A stretch of 8,486 nt of DNA. Source: Microcaldota archaeon. Its GTDB lineage: Archaea > Micrarchaeota > Micrarchaeia > Micrarchaeales > CABMGC01. This document shows positions 1-6,657 of the stretch, piece after piece. Below the pieces are notes generated by a model, which was not told the DNA's origin, did not search any database, and saw only the letters and a program-made list of their open reading frames with translations. Location: contig JAJYXH010000016.1 of assembly GCA_021791075.1 (NCBI GenBank), forward strand, positions 1 through 8,486, given 5' to 3'. The translations under genes were made by a program, and so were the position numbers. The stretch's first letter is position 1. Every line of letters starts with the position of its first letter.

Positions 1-20
1 GGAGCTGGAAGCACAACGGC

Positions 21-335
21 TCACGTGACTACTATGTGGGAGGCGTTGAACCCGCTCTTGTTGAATCCGCTCTTGTTGAACCCGCTCTGGTTCCCGCCGC
101 TGCTGTTGAATCCCTTTATCGTAGTCGCCGTGCTGGCGGTGGTTTGAGTTATGCTGGTTGTCGGTGCCGTGGAGCTAGAGGATACGGTGCTTGTGACGCG
201 TACCGATGATGTGGGAAATGCGGATGTAACCATTGATGATTGGGAGCCGTTCTTTGGGATAACGTAGAACGCCACGATGGCTATTATTACCAGAATAAGC
301 ACTACGAGAAGCAAGACCGTTGTGTTTGCAGGCAT
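21..335 (-). CDS. Small membrane-anchored surface protein with Ser/Thr stalk and C-terminal GFN repeats
   Basis: About 104 residues, family not recognised. Numbered from the upstream ATG at 338, one hydrophobic helix spans residues 8-27 and is preceded by only a few polar residues, so it reads as a signal anchor with the rest outside the cell. Residues 33-75 are almost entirely Ser, Thr, Ala and Val, a typical extended stalk. Residues 76-98 are imperfect five-residue repeats of the type GFN-K-S, each carrying an N-X-S glycosylation sequon. Two ATGs lie side by side (338 and 335). The purine-rich AAGGGGG at 340-346 is one base from the first and four from the second, so I prefer the second. 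It is divergent from glnA and shares its short promoter region. Role unknown; a glycosylated surface or adhesion protein is inference. Confidence 0.7.
   Translation of the reverse strand: MPANTTVLLLVVLILVIIAIVAFYVIPKNGSQSSMVTSAFPTSSVRVTSTVSSSSTAPTTSITQTTASTATTIKGFNSSGGNQSGFNKSGFNKSGFNASHIVVT
45..119. repeat. 15-bp tandem repeat, five units, inside the small surface gene
   Basis: Units start at 45, 60, 75, 90 and 105. The first three (consensus GTTGAACCCGCTCTT on the plus strand) differ from one another by one or two bases; the last two are more diverged. The period is a multiple of three, so copy-number change would keep the reading frame of the minus-strand gene and add or remove one GFN-X-S unit at a time. 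Confidence 0.85.
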
Positions 336-338
336 CAT

Positions 339-412
339 ACCCCCTTATCCGTAATGATAATGACATATGTCTATATTAAGATTTCTGGCTCATCTTTATT
401 GGAGGTATTTCT
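339..412. promoter_or_regulatory. Divergent promoter region between the surface gene and glnA
   Basis: Only 74 bases separate the two starts. A TATA-like stretch, CTATATTAAG at 371-380, is nearly symmetric and could serve either strand: it lies about 35-40 bases before each start. A second AT-rich stretch, CATATG, is at 364-369. GGAGGT at 401-406 is a strong ribosome binding site six bases before the glnA ATG. AAGGGGG (minus strand, 346-340) precedes the surface gene. Transcription starts are inferred, not seen. Confidence 0.5.
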
Positions 413-1834
413 ATGGTCGAGAAGGGTAGCGTAGAGAGGGCTTTGGGCGTCTTGAAGGAGCATAAGATAAAGTGGGTGGACCTGCAGTTCACCGACCTCT
501 TCGGAAAAATGCACCACATAACGATTCCGGCCGACCAGTTCACCAAGGAGGCGTTCAATGAGGGGTTCGGGAAGCTCGACGGCAGCAGCATAAAGGGCTT
601 CACCGAGATCTACGAGAGCGACATGGTCCTCATACCGATTCCTGAGAGCACCAGGCCGATACCGTGGGCTCCGGGATCTGCGAGAATCCTCGCCGAGGTC
701 CACCGCGGCGCGGGCAAGGGAAGGTTCGAGCGCGATCCGCGCGGCATAGCGGAGAAGGCCGAGGAGTACCAGAGGGACCTTGGCTATACGAGCTTCTTCG
801 GGCCTGAACCTGAGTTCTTCGTCTTCGACTCGGTAAACATGGATGTCGCGCAGCCTGCTTCGGGAACAGGATACAAGATACACTCGAGGGAGGCGCCGTG
901 GGAGAATGCCGGTGGCTACGTGATAAGGCACAAGGAGGGATACTACCCTGCGGAGCCGATCGACCAGCTTGGCAATGTCAGGATGGAGATGGTCACAATC
1001 CTCAAGGAGAACTTCGGCTTCGATATAGAGGCAACGCACCACGAGGTCGCGACGGCAGGGCAGTGTGAGATCAACTTCAAGTACTCGGGACTTGTCGCCA
1101 CTGCAGACAGATTGCAGACGCTCAAGTACGTGGTGAGGAACGTGGCGCACAGCCACAGCATGCTCGCCACATTCATGCCTAAGCCGATGTACGGCGACAA
1201 CGGCACCGGAATGCACACGCACTTCAGCCTCTGGACCACGAAGGGAAGGAACGTGATGTACGACAAGGGCGACAAGTACGCGGAGATAAGCAGGGAGGGC
1301 AGGTACGTGATAGGCGGCATACTCAAGCACGCCCGCGCGCTCTCCGCCATAGTCTCCCCCACCGTCAACAGCTACCACAGGCTCATACCTGGATACGAGG
1401 CTCCAGTCTACCTTGCATGGAGCAGGTCGAACAGGAGCGCGGTGGTCAGGGTTCCCACTTATTACAAGGGAGTTGAGAAGGCGAAGAGGGTCGAGTACAG
1501 AGCCCCGGATCCTACGTGTAACCCGTACCTTGCGTTCTCTGCCATACTCATGGCCGGGCTCGACGGGATAAAGAGGAAGATAGATCCCGGTGCTCCGATC
1601 GTCGATGAGAGCATATACGAGATGAGCGATTCCAAGAGGAAGGAGATGGGAATACGCGAGCTTCCGAGGAGCCTCGACGAGGCCTTGGATGATCTCGAGA
1701 GCGACAGCGACTTCCTCAAGCCGGTCTTCGGTAGGGAGGTTCTCGACACGTACATCGATCTTAAGAGGAGCGAGTGCAGGATGATATCGGCGTATCCGCA
1801 TCCAATCGAGATCTACCAATACCTGGACGGATAG
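413..1834 (+). CDS. glnA: Glutamine synthetase, type I
   Basis: 473 residues, a full-length GSI (usual range 440-475), making glutamine from glutamate, ammonia and ATP in the cytosol. All family landmarks are visible: DGSSIKGF at 56-63; EPEFF at 132-136 with metal ligands E132 and E134; HHEVATAGQ at 209-217 with E211, then E219; GDNGTGMH at 261-268 with H268; NSYHRLIPGYEAP at 319-331 with R323 and E329; NRS at 340-342 with R341; and VEYR at 360-363 with E361 and R363. The 44 residues from EPEFF to EGYYP resemble the insertion of the beta subtype. Y402 falls where beta enzymes carry the adenylylated Tyr, but its surroundings (IYEMSDSK) look like the alpha subtype. E65 stands where Bacillus GSI-alpha has the feedback residue Arg62. 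The start is set by GGAGGT six bases upstream. It is monocistronic as far as seen. Residue equivalences are from memory of E. coli and B. subtilis GS. Confidence 0.98.
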   Translation: MVEKGSVERALGVLKEHKIKWVDLQFTDLFGKMHHITIPADQFTKEAFNEGFGKLDGSSIKGFTEIYESDMVLIPIPESTRPIPWAPGSARILAEVHRGAGKGRFERDPRGIAEKAEEYQRDLGYTSFFGPEPEFFVFDSVNMDVAQPASGTGYKIHSREAPWENAGGYVIRHKEGYYPAEPIDQLGNVRMEMVTILKENFGFDIEATHHEVATAGQCEINFKYSGLVATADRLQTLKYVVRNVAHSHSMLATFMPKPMYGDNGTGMHTHFSLWTTKGRNVMYDKGDKYAEISREGRYVIGGILKHARALSAIVSPTVNSYHRLIPGYEAPVYLAWSRSNRSAVVRVPTYYKGVEKAKRVEYRAPDPTCNPYLAFSAILMAGLDGIKRKIDPGAPIVDESIYEMSDSKRKEMGIRELPRSLDEALDDLESDSDFLKPVFGREVLDTYIDLKRSECRMISAYPHPIEIYQYLDG

Positions 1835-1917
1835 CCGGCGCATTGCGCTCCGGCTGAGCCCCTATGGGGCGGGAGGGCATGCCCAAGCCTTAGACGATAT
1901 TGGCATTGTGCCTCCCG
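1833..1917. terminator. Cluster of inverted repeats directly after glnA
   Basis: Three back-to-back hairpins follow the glnA stop. At 1833-1855 AGCCGGCGC pairs with GCG-CT-CCGGCT around an ATT loop. At 1858-1870 GCCCC pairs with GGGGC around TAT. At 1875-1884 lies the palindrome GGGCATGCCC. In addition CGGGAGG (1870-1876) can pair with CCTCCCG (1911-1917). No T-run follows, so this is not a textbook archaeal terminator; a 3' end stabiliser or processing signal is possible. It overlaps the 3' end of the broken minus-strand gene, so some of it may be coding remnant. Confidence 0.4.
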
Positions 1918-2432
1918 GATTTGCTGTGCTGCTGCACTGGCGCTGCGGCAGTTACGGCCCTCGTGGTGTGGTCCTTCCTCTATGCCCTCGATCACATCCT
2001 GGACGAATAGGGCAAGCCTCGTTGCAGAGCGGATCTTGAGCCCGTCAATCTCGCCCTCCAGGTTCAGGGCCATGCTCGTGCTCGCATCGCTGAAGCCGTG
2101 TATCCTCATGTGCAGTGACGAGAACCGATTCCCCTTTGTGACGACTATGCTTATGTCCTTCGCGTTGAAGAGGTTGAATCCGAAGTAGAGCCTCAGAAGG
2201 AGGGCCTTGCTATGATTATCCGTTTGTTGGTGAGTATGACCCTGTCCGGAGATAGGGACCTGAAATAACTCTGCCTGGCCTCCATTATGGTCTCCTCTCC
2301 CTCCGTCATTACGTCGCCGAGCGTCCTTCTGCACCGCTAGCCGTGCACATGCTCCCTGTACGCACCTGCCCTCTTTACTCTATCTAGTGCCCTATGCACC
2401 GCATGTTGCGTTTCTATATCCACCACATACAT
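1890..2432 (-). pseudogene. Broken PH-domain-like protein gene (in-frame TAG plus frameshift)
   Basis: Reading from ATG 2432 (GGAGGTG at 2439-2433 sits directly before it; in-frame GTGs at 2426 and 2423 are better spaced), the frame gives a basic, helical N-terminus, hits TAG at 2339-2337 after 31 codons, then continues through MTEGEETIMEARQSYFRSLS and DRVILTNKRIIIARPSF to TGA at 2195-2193. The protein resumes at once one frame over as LYFGFNLFNAKDISIVV and runs through RFSSLHMRI and GLKIRSATRLALF to about 1975. The junction (RPSF then GLYFGFN) is what one missing base would cause. The segment DRVILTNKRIIIxRPS is the core strand pattern of bacterial/archaeal PH-domain proteins (bPH/DUF304-like) as I remember them. 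The C-terminus is unclear; returning to the first frame near 1970 gives a tail ending at TAA 1892-1890. Codon use (AGG, ATA) matches the neighbours, so decay looks recent. Sequencing error is an alternative. Confidence 0.65.
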
Positions 2433-2676
2433 CACCTCCAGCGCTTTGAAAGGGGACGCGAGGAACAAAAGTAAGAAAAATGTGGCTCGCACTGACCAAT
2501 ATGATTGAGTCGATTAGGTTCTATCCTCTTTTACAAGGATTATCCAACCCACCATGCTACTTCCCACCAAACTAGTATTATTTCCTGCAAATGTATTATA
2601 ACAGTACGCCGGTAAGCCGCGGCAGGCCAGATATGCTTTATATACCTTTAATAACAATGGGTAGTGTAATGATATC
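2433..2676. promoter_or_regulatory. AT-rich intergenic region with a strong TATA box for the 2677 operon
   Basis: CTTTATATACC at 2636-2646 contains a good archaeal TATA box (TTTATATA, 2637-2644). A start about 25 bases downstream would fall near 2665-2670, giving a leader of roughly ten bases before ATG 2677. There is no strong ribosome binding site (GGTAGTG at 2660-2666 is weak), so translation may be near-leaderless. ATGs at 2656 and 2669 run straight into stops. I see nothing else convincing between 2440 and 2635. Confidence 0.6.
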
Positions 2677-3654
2677 ATGCTGCTGAACAGGATACTCCGA
2701 CTTGCATTGTTGCCCCTCTTTGCTGTGATGCTGATCTCTAACGTCGCATTGGCGGCGAGCACTGCGCAGAACCAGACGATACTCATTGCTGCGTACCAGT
2801 ATGCGGACTGCAAGACCAACTTTGCCGTTGGGTTCATGAATGACGTGGTAAACGCGTCTCCAAGCCTTGGGACGCAGCTCAATGCAAGCATAATGGCACT
2901 TAACGGCGACACGGACAAGCTCTACACCTTCGCGAACGCGGGCAACGTGAAGCAGTTCCAGGCGTATCTTGCAGGCGCATACGATCCGGAGCTCGCAAAC
3001 GTAAGCAGCACCCTCTCGTCTGATTACAGGACGGCAGGCTTCTCGTCGAACACGATAACCGCACTGAGGAAGGATTACAATGGCTTAATGGTGGTGTACA
3101 ACAACTGCGCGCTCAACACAACGAAGGCCTATGGCGACGCAAAGATAGCGATATACGAGTCGTACATTGCTGAGTACCAGAATGTCACGAACAAGTACGG
3201 CGCCCTTGCGGCGAAGTACGGTATAAACTACAGCTCGCTCACCGCACTTGTAAACAACGCGACGGCGTTGGTGATGACGCCCCTGCAGAACGGGGTAAAT
3301 GGGGCGAAGAACGCATCACAGGTCAAGTCAGCCCTTGGAGAGTACTGCCTGCTGAACGACTGTCCCAACGGATACAACTATCATCTAGGCTCGAAACTCT
3401 ATGCGCAGGCGCTGACTATCGCGTACAACAAGCTGCGGTCGGTGGACATAGGTGGCATAATAAACTCGACGCAGATGAACGAACTCAATGGATACACGCA
3501 GAATGCGACCTCTACGCTGAACTCCGTGGGAAGCAATGCTTACACGCAGTCCCAGGGAAGCTCGCTCTTCGCAAACCTTAACAACGGTCTGCATGTCCTC
3601 GAGAAGATAATAAACAGCCTGCACGGGCTCGGTGGCCTGGGCAGGGGTGGTTGA
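2677..3654 (+). CDS. Secreted Asn/Tyr-rich helical protein, probable cell-surface glycoprotein
   Basis: 325 residues, family not recognised. Residues 1-26 are a clear Sec signal peptide: R5 and R8, hydrophobic core 9-20, and a VALA-A cleavage site at 26/27. The mature part is rich in Asn, Ala, Tyr and Ser and looks mainly helical. It carries 11 N-X-S/T sequons (Asn at 32, 60, 69, 108, 147, 169, 184, 194, 212, 263, 276) and four cysteines (45, 144, 224, 229), the last two only five apart, which could form disulfides. It ends in a Gly-rich tail (LGGLGRGG) with no membrane anchor. It is first in a three-gene run behind a strong TATA box, with the next ATG one base after its stop. A secreted surface or S-layer-associated protein, perhaps held by the anchor protein encoded next, is inference. 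The start is chosen because earlier ATGs are immediately closed. Confidence 0.85.
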   Translation: MLLNRILRLALLPLFAVMLISNVALAASTAQNQTILIAAYQYADCKTNFAVGFMNDVVNASPSLGTQLNASIMALNGDTDKLYTFANAGNVKQFQAYLAGAYDPELANVSSTLSSDYRTAGFSSNTITALRKDYNGLMVVYNNCALNTTKAYGDAKIAIYESYIAEYQNVTNKYGALAAKYGINYSSLTALVNNATALVMTPLQNGVNGAKNASQVKSALGEYCLLNDCPNGYNYHLGSKLYAQALTIAYNKLRSVDIGGIINSTQMNELNGYTQNATSTLNSVGSNAYTQSQGSSLFANLNNGLHVLEKIINSLHGLGGLGRGG

Positions 3655-3655
3655 T

Positions 3656-3895
3656 ATGGCAAGCAGTGCTTTGATAATAGCTGTCGTGGCAGTCGTAGTG
3701 GTACTTGTGTTCGGAGCGGCATACTTCCTGTTCTTCTCGAATCAGCCCGGCCCATACAGCGGCCCCGGCGGAGGAAGTACGCTTACCTCGCAGAACTCAG
3801 GCAGCAACAGCTCTTCAGGTCTTCCGACCGCGAACGTGACTCCGCAGCCGGATTACAACGCGCTGAGCAACCAGGGCGTTCCGCCTTCACCTTGA
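3656..3895 (+). CDS. Small single-pass membrane protein with Gly/Ser/Asn-rich tail
   Basis: 79 residues, not recognised. An N-terminal transmembrane helix (about 5-27: long Val/Ala/Ile run ending FLFF) is followed by a low-complexity extracytoplasmic tail rich in Gly, Ser, Asn and Pro, with sequons NSS and NVT. I chose ATG 3656, one base after the previous stop and with GGGGTGG (3644-3650) five bases upstream. An in-frame ATG at 3632 inside the previous gene would only add eight residues. Architecture (signal anchor plus disordered tail) is like the protein at 21-335, though the sequences are not related by eye. Likely co-translated with its upstream neighbour; role unknown. Confidence 0.8.
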   Translation: MASSALIIAVVAVVVVLVFGAAYFLFFSNQPGPYSGPGGGSTLTSQNSGSNSSSGLPTANVTPQPDYNALSNQGVPPSP

Positions 3896-3910
3896 TTATG
3901 GCTGATTGGA

Positions 3911-4306
3911 ATGACAAAGAACGGCGCTAACAACAAATACTCCCCGGGTCTCTGCAACATAGGCAGCGACGAGAGGAGGAAGAGATTCGCATCGGCCATA
4001 TTCGGAGTCTTCTTCTTCGTGGCGCTCCTTGGGTTTCTCGTGATCCTGAACATGCCTCGGCCCTATTACCTCTTTCTCTTCTTCCCTGCCTATCTTGCAG
4101 TCATAGGATATGTGGAGTACTCGCTCGGCTTCTGCGCATACTTCGGGTCGATGGGGGTATATAATTTCGGGAGCTTCGGGGAGAGAATCAGGGTCAACGG
4201 AGCAACCAATAGGAACAAGGATGCGCTTCGGGCATCGCAGGTCTTCCTTACCGCGCTTGCGGTGAGCCTTATCATAGCGTTCCTCTTTGCAATCTTTCCT
4301 CTCTGA
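3911..4306 (+). CDS. Conserved multi-pass membrane protein (CNIG...FCAxFG type), function unknown
   Basis: 131 residues with three clear hydrophobic helices at about 27-47, 52-70 and 110-130. Two motifs stand out. CNIGSDERRKR (15-25) lies just before helix 1. FCAYFGSMGVYNFGSFG (74-90) follows helix 2 and is followed by basic and polar residues including N102 and D104. I recall small proteins from bacteria and archaea with the same plan, a CNIG-x-x-E-x-x-R start, an FCA-x-FG-x-x-GV-x-NFG loop and a C-terminal helix, all annotated as hypothetical. The two Cys could pair or bind a ligand. The gene is 15 bases after the previous stop, same strand, so it is probably the third gene of the operon. 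ATG 3911 is used because the ATG at 3898 is in another frame and closes after ten codons. The ribosome binding site is weak. Confidence 0.8.
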   Translation: MTKNGANNKYSPGLCNIGSDERRKRFASAIFGVFFFVALLGFLVILNMPRPYYLFLFFPAYLAVIGYVEYSLGFCAYFGSMGVYNFGSFGERIRVNGATNRNKDALRASQVFLTALAVSLIIAFLFAIFPL

Positions 4307-5235
4307 TGAGCTTCGTGAGTCCAGACTTTGGGCCTGGGCAGATCCATCAATGCCACCACGTTTCCCGAGGAACCGGCTCTTGAGAATCCCATAGACAACG
4401 CCTCGTGATCGTATCTGTCATAGCTTCCCGATGCGGCAACCCTGTGGGCCAGAGCCTTTAGCGTGTAATTAGATACTGCTTAGCAGTGCGCCTGGTTTCG
4501 ATACCTCTGCGGTACGGCGCGTCCTGATCTCGGGTAGATCGGTATGCCGTCCCTGAGGCTCCTTGCGATTGTGAAGAACTTATTCGCAAATATATCTATC
4601 GGATTCTCGACAAATATGGTAGAGCCGCCTAATCTTGCAGCGGAGGGGCCGTAAAGCCTTGGCCCTGAGTCAAGATGCTCTTCCTACGTCATTCCCTTCC
4701 GCGACTCGATTATCTTGAATCCTCCCATGGCTGCGTCTCTATAAGCACCTTTTTCCATTGATCGCCATGCTTCCTGGCAGGACCGTACTCACCTATTGAT
4801 CTGCATTCTATCGTGCCCAATACGGACGCTAGCCTCTTGAATCTCAGGGCCGTAACTGCCGGGATCTTTGCCGTGTCAATCTGCTTTGTCACGGGCAATT
4901 GGTCCAGGTCGAATGATATTACCCTCTCAACATTGCTGAGCGCGGCAATCGCCGAGTCACCGGAGAAGAAGTACCTTACCTCTCCTCTTCTCCCCTGCGG
5001 GATCCGCCTCGTCACTTCGAGAAGCGTCTCCACAGACTCTTTTGCATCGGCATGACTGGATGGTATGGGATTGCCCGCAGGTTCGACGGGCTTAGCCCTA
5101 CTTACAGTAGTCGACGCCCCTGCCACAAAGCCACAATTAAATTGACTGCATCGAGGATGTTGTACGCCACACAACTTATCCGGGTGACCCCACTGCTTAA
5201 TGCCTTCGTTTGCAAGTACATACACTTTTCCTGAT
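4307..5235 (-). pseudogene. Decayed protein-coding region, at least one frameshift and two in-frame stops
   Basis: No intact gene, but protein-like sequence persists on the minus strand. Frame 1 (GTG 5225 to stop 4710) holds GEVRYFFSGDSAIAALSNVE and VISFDLDQLP, then KHGDQWKK. From about 4745 the signal shifts to a second frame: MGGFKIIESRKGMT, a TAG (4686-4684), then YGPSAARLGGSTIFVENPID, FFTIARSLRDGIPIYPR, a TAA (4482-4480), then YTLKALAHRVAASGSYDRYD and MGFSRAGSSGNVVALMDLP, fading out near 4310. At the 5' end a third frame (ATG 5221, then VAYNILDAVNLIVALWQG) also looks coding, suggesting a further shift near 5170. It converges on the membrane gene ending at 4306. Family not recognised. A loose likeness to the intact gene at 5242 (YG-x-x-S, then IA-x-x-L and a P-x-Y segment) hints at a decayed paralog, unproven. 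Confidence 0.55.
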
Positions 5236-5241
5236 TGGAAC

Positions 5242-6486
5242 TCAGCGCCTGCTTGCGAAGAGCGCCCCTTGCGGATTGTTTACAGCCGCTTCTATGTAAG
5301 TGTCACCTGACAGGGCTTCGTCGACTCTCTCGCTTCCATGAACTATGTAGCCGCTTATCGCGGAGAATATTGTGGTCTCGCCGAACCTCGTTCCGAATGC
5401 GGCCTGGCCTCTTGTTGAAACGAGGAACCTCTCCGATGCACCTTCGCCGAGACCGAGCCATCTTGCCTGCGGGTCGAGGTACTCTGGAGCGTATCGTATC
5501 ATTGAGGATCCGCAAAGGTGCGGAATTTCAGGACCTGTAATTATTGCCAGGTCAAGGGTAGGCATTGTCGGCAGGAGCCTGCCGTCCTTCATCGCATCGT
5601 AGACGTCGGCTTTCTTGATCGCCACTGTGTTCCCGAGATCCGCATACCTGAATTCTCCGTCAACAAACTCGGTTTTCTGTCTTACCCCGTTCCTGTCTAT
5701 ACCTTTCAGGTATCCAGATCCCTTAAAGCTACCTGGAAGCGGAGACTCGTAGAACGGATATCCGTAATTCTCCAGCTCCTGGAGTGCATTGGCAATTGAT
5801 TTGAGCAGGGATGACATAGGAATCTCTGGTGCAAATGCACGACCTTCGGAGAAGAGCCCGTACTGGCCTCGCCTGAGGTCCATGATGGCCTTGTTTATAG
5901 GATTGCCGAGCGCAACTGCGGTTATGCCAAGTGGAACGCGCTCCTGCACCGAGATCCTTCTCATGCCCTTTTTAGTGGGAGTGATTCCGGCCTTTCTCAA
6001 ACTCTCGGTGAGCTCCAGGCTCCCGTCGCGTATTGTATGGTTCCATGAGCTGAGCAGGGAGACGATCTTGTCTATTCTTTCTTCTGTTCCGCCTGGCGCT
6101 CCTGAAGATCTCCCTCCTTCAGAGTAGTATGTCTCGACAAGCTCCCGCCTTACCTCCCCCACATTCACTATCTTTGGCTGGAGGCTGTTCTGCAATGCGT
6201 ATGATACGTTTCCGTCAAGCATCATCCTGCCGGACCCGATGCCGCTTAGTTCCAGCCTGTGACCCTGTGGGGTGTCCCACTGCGGCACGGCAAGATCATA
6301 AACGACGTTTATTGCAGGCCGTTCCTTCTGTCCTAGCGCAGCATTGACCTCTGAAACTATGGCAGATGCAAACATGTTCCATGATGTTACTGTGAGGTTT
6401 GAGTGGTTGACAGTTGCCATCAGCGATATCGCCCCCATCGCATCGCTGACAGCAGGGAACCTTTTGGGCTCGTTCATGCACCGCAC
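5242..6486 (-). CDS. Hypothetical protein, 414 residues, family not recognised
   Basis: A long intact frame with normal composition, but I do not recognise the family. The GTG at 6486 and ATG at 6477 are the first usual starts, neither with a visible ribosome binding site. The same frame stays open and coding-like up to TGA 6657-6655. That upstream part includes IKVVTRDGRIDRARIVDEAA, which faintly resembles the start of an ATP-cone, so the true N-terminus may be longer. There is no signal peptide or membrane helix, so it is probably cytosolic. Visible segments: MMLDGNVSYA (88-97), a Gly/Ser linker (124-133), EIPMSSLLKSIANALQELEN (221-240), LDLAIITGPE (311-320), RYAPEYL (331-337) and RGQAAFGTRFGE (359-370). 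DGN-x-x-YA followed later by D-x-x-I-x-TG-x-E...YA-x-x-x-L recalls cis-prenyltransferase motifs I and V, but the R-rich substrate residues are missing, so I do not assign it. Confidence 0.7.
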   Translation of the reverse strand: MRCMNEPKRFPAVSDAMGAISLMATVNHSNLTVTSWNMFASAIVSEVNAALGQKERPAINVVYDLAVPQWDTPQGHRLELSGIGSGRMMLDGNVSYALQNSLQPKIVNVGEVRRELVETYYSEGGRSSGAPGGTEERIDKIVSLLSSWNHTIRDGSLELTESLRKAGITPTKKGMRRISVQERVPLGITAVALGNPINKAIMDLRRGQYGLFSEGRAFAPEIPMSSLLKSIANALQELENYGYPFYESPLPGSFKGSGYLKGIDRNGVRQKTEFVDGEFRYADLGNTVAIKKADVYDAMKDGRLLPTMPTLDLAIITGPEIPHLCGSSMIRYAPEYLDPQARWLGLGEGASERFLVSTRGQAAFGTRFGETTIFSAISGYIVHGSERVDEALSGDTYIEAAVNNPQGALFASRR

Positions 6487-6657
6487 TATCTTCGTGGCTG
6501 CTTCATCGACTATTCTCGCCCTGTCAATCCTTCCATCACGCGTTACTACCTTTATGCTCTCGACGCGGCTGTACGCCTTGGCTGTAGCCGCGGCGCTTGA
6601 CGATTGATTATCATTGCGAACCTTCAGTATATCACCAGGGATTGACGTTTTAACTCA
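6487..6657 (-). other. Open upstream extension or frameshifted 5' end of the 5242 gene
   Basis: Going up from GTG 6486 the frame is open for 56 more codons with typical local codon use (AGG, ATA, AAG) but contains no ATG, GTG or TTG. An ATG at 6614 in a neighbouring frame lies downstream of GGTGAT (6637-6632) and would join the main frame if one base were gained or lost in the Ser/Ala-rich stretch at about 6590-6606. Either the start is non-standard (for example CTG 6627), or the gene is frameshifted here by mutation or sequencing error. Confidence 0.45.

Noticed and set aside
371..1843. A 490-codon open frame antisense to glnA
   Set aside because: It is a shadow of the strongly biased glnA codons: composition is Arg/Val/Leu-rich with no family motif, and it spans nearly exactly the real gene.
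2337..4686. In-frame TAG codons (2339-2337 and 4686-4684) as pyrrolysine or readthrough codons
   Set aside because: glnA and the S66 gene both end in TAG here, and both interrupted regions also carry frameshifts or a TAA, so ordinary decay explains them better.
4480..4728. Isocitrate dehydrogenase (eukaryotic-type NADP) identity for the decayed region
   Set aside because: HGDQW, the segment around ENPIDIFANKFF, and IPIY look a little like IDH blocks, but the surrounding sequence and spacing do not follow the IDH order, so I treat it as chance.
5158..5225. S-adenosylmethionine synthetase remnant, from the local string GHPDKLC
   Set aside because: GHPDKLC is typical of MetK, but nothing before or after it in any frame continues the family; probably coincidence in a decayed frame.
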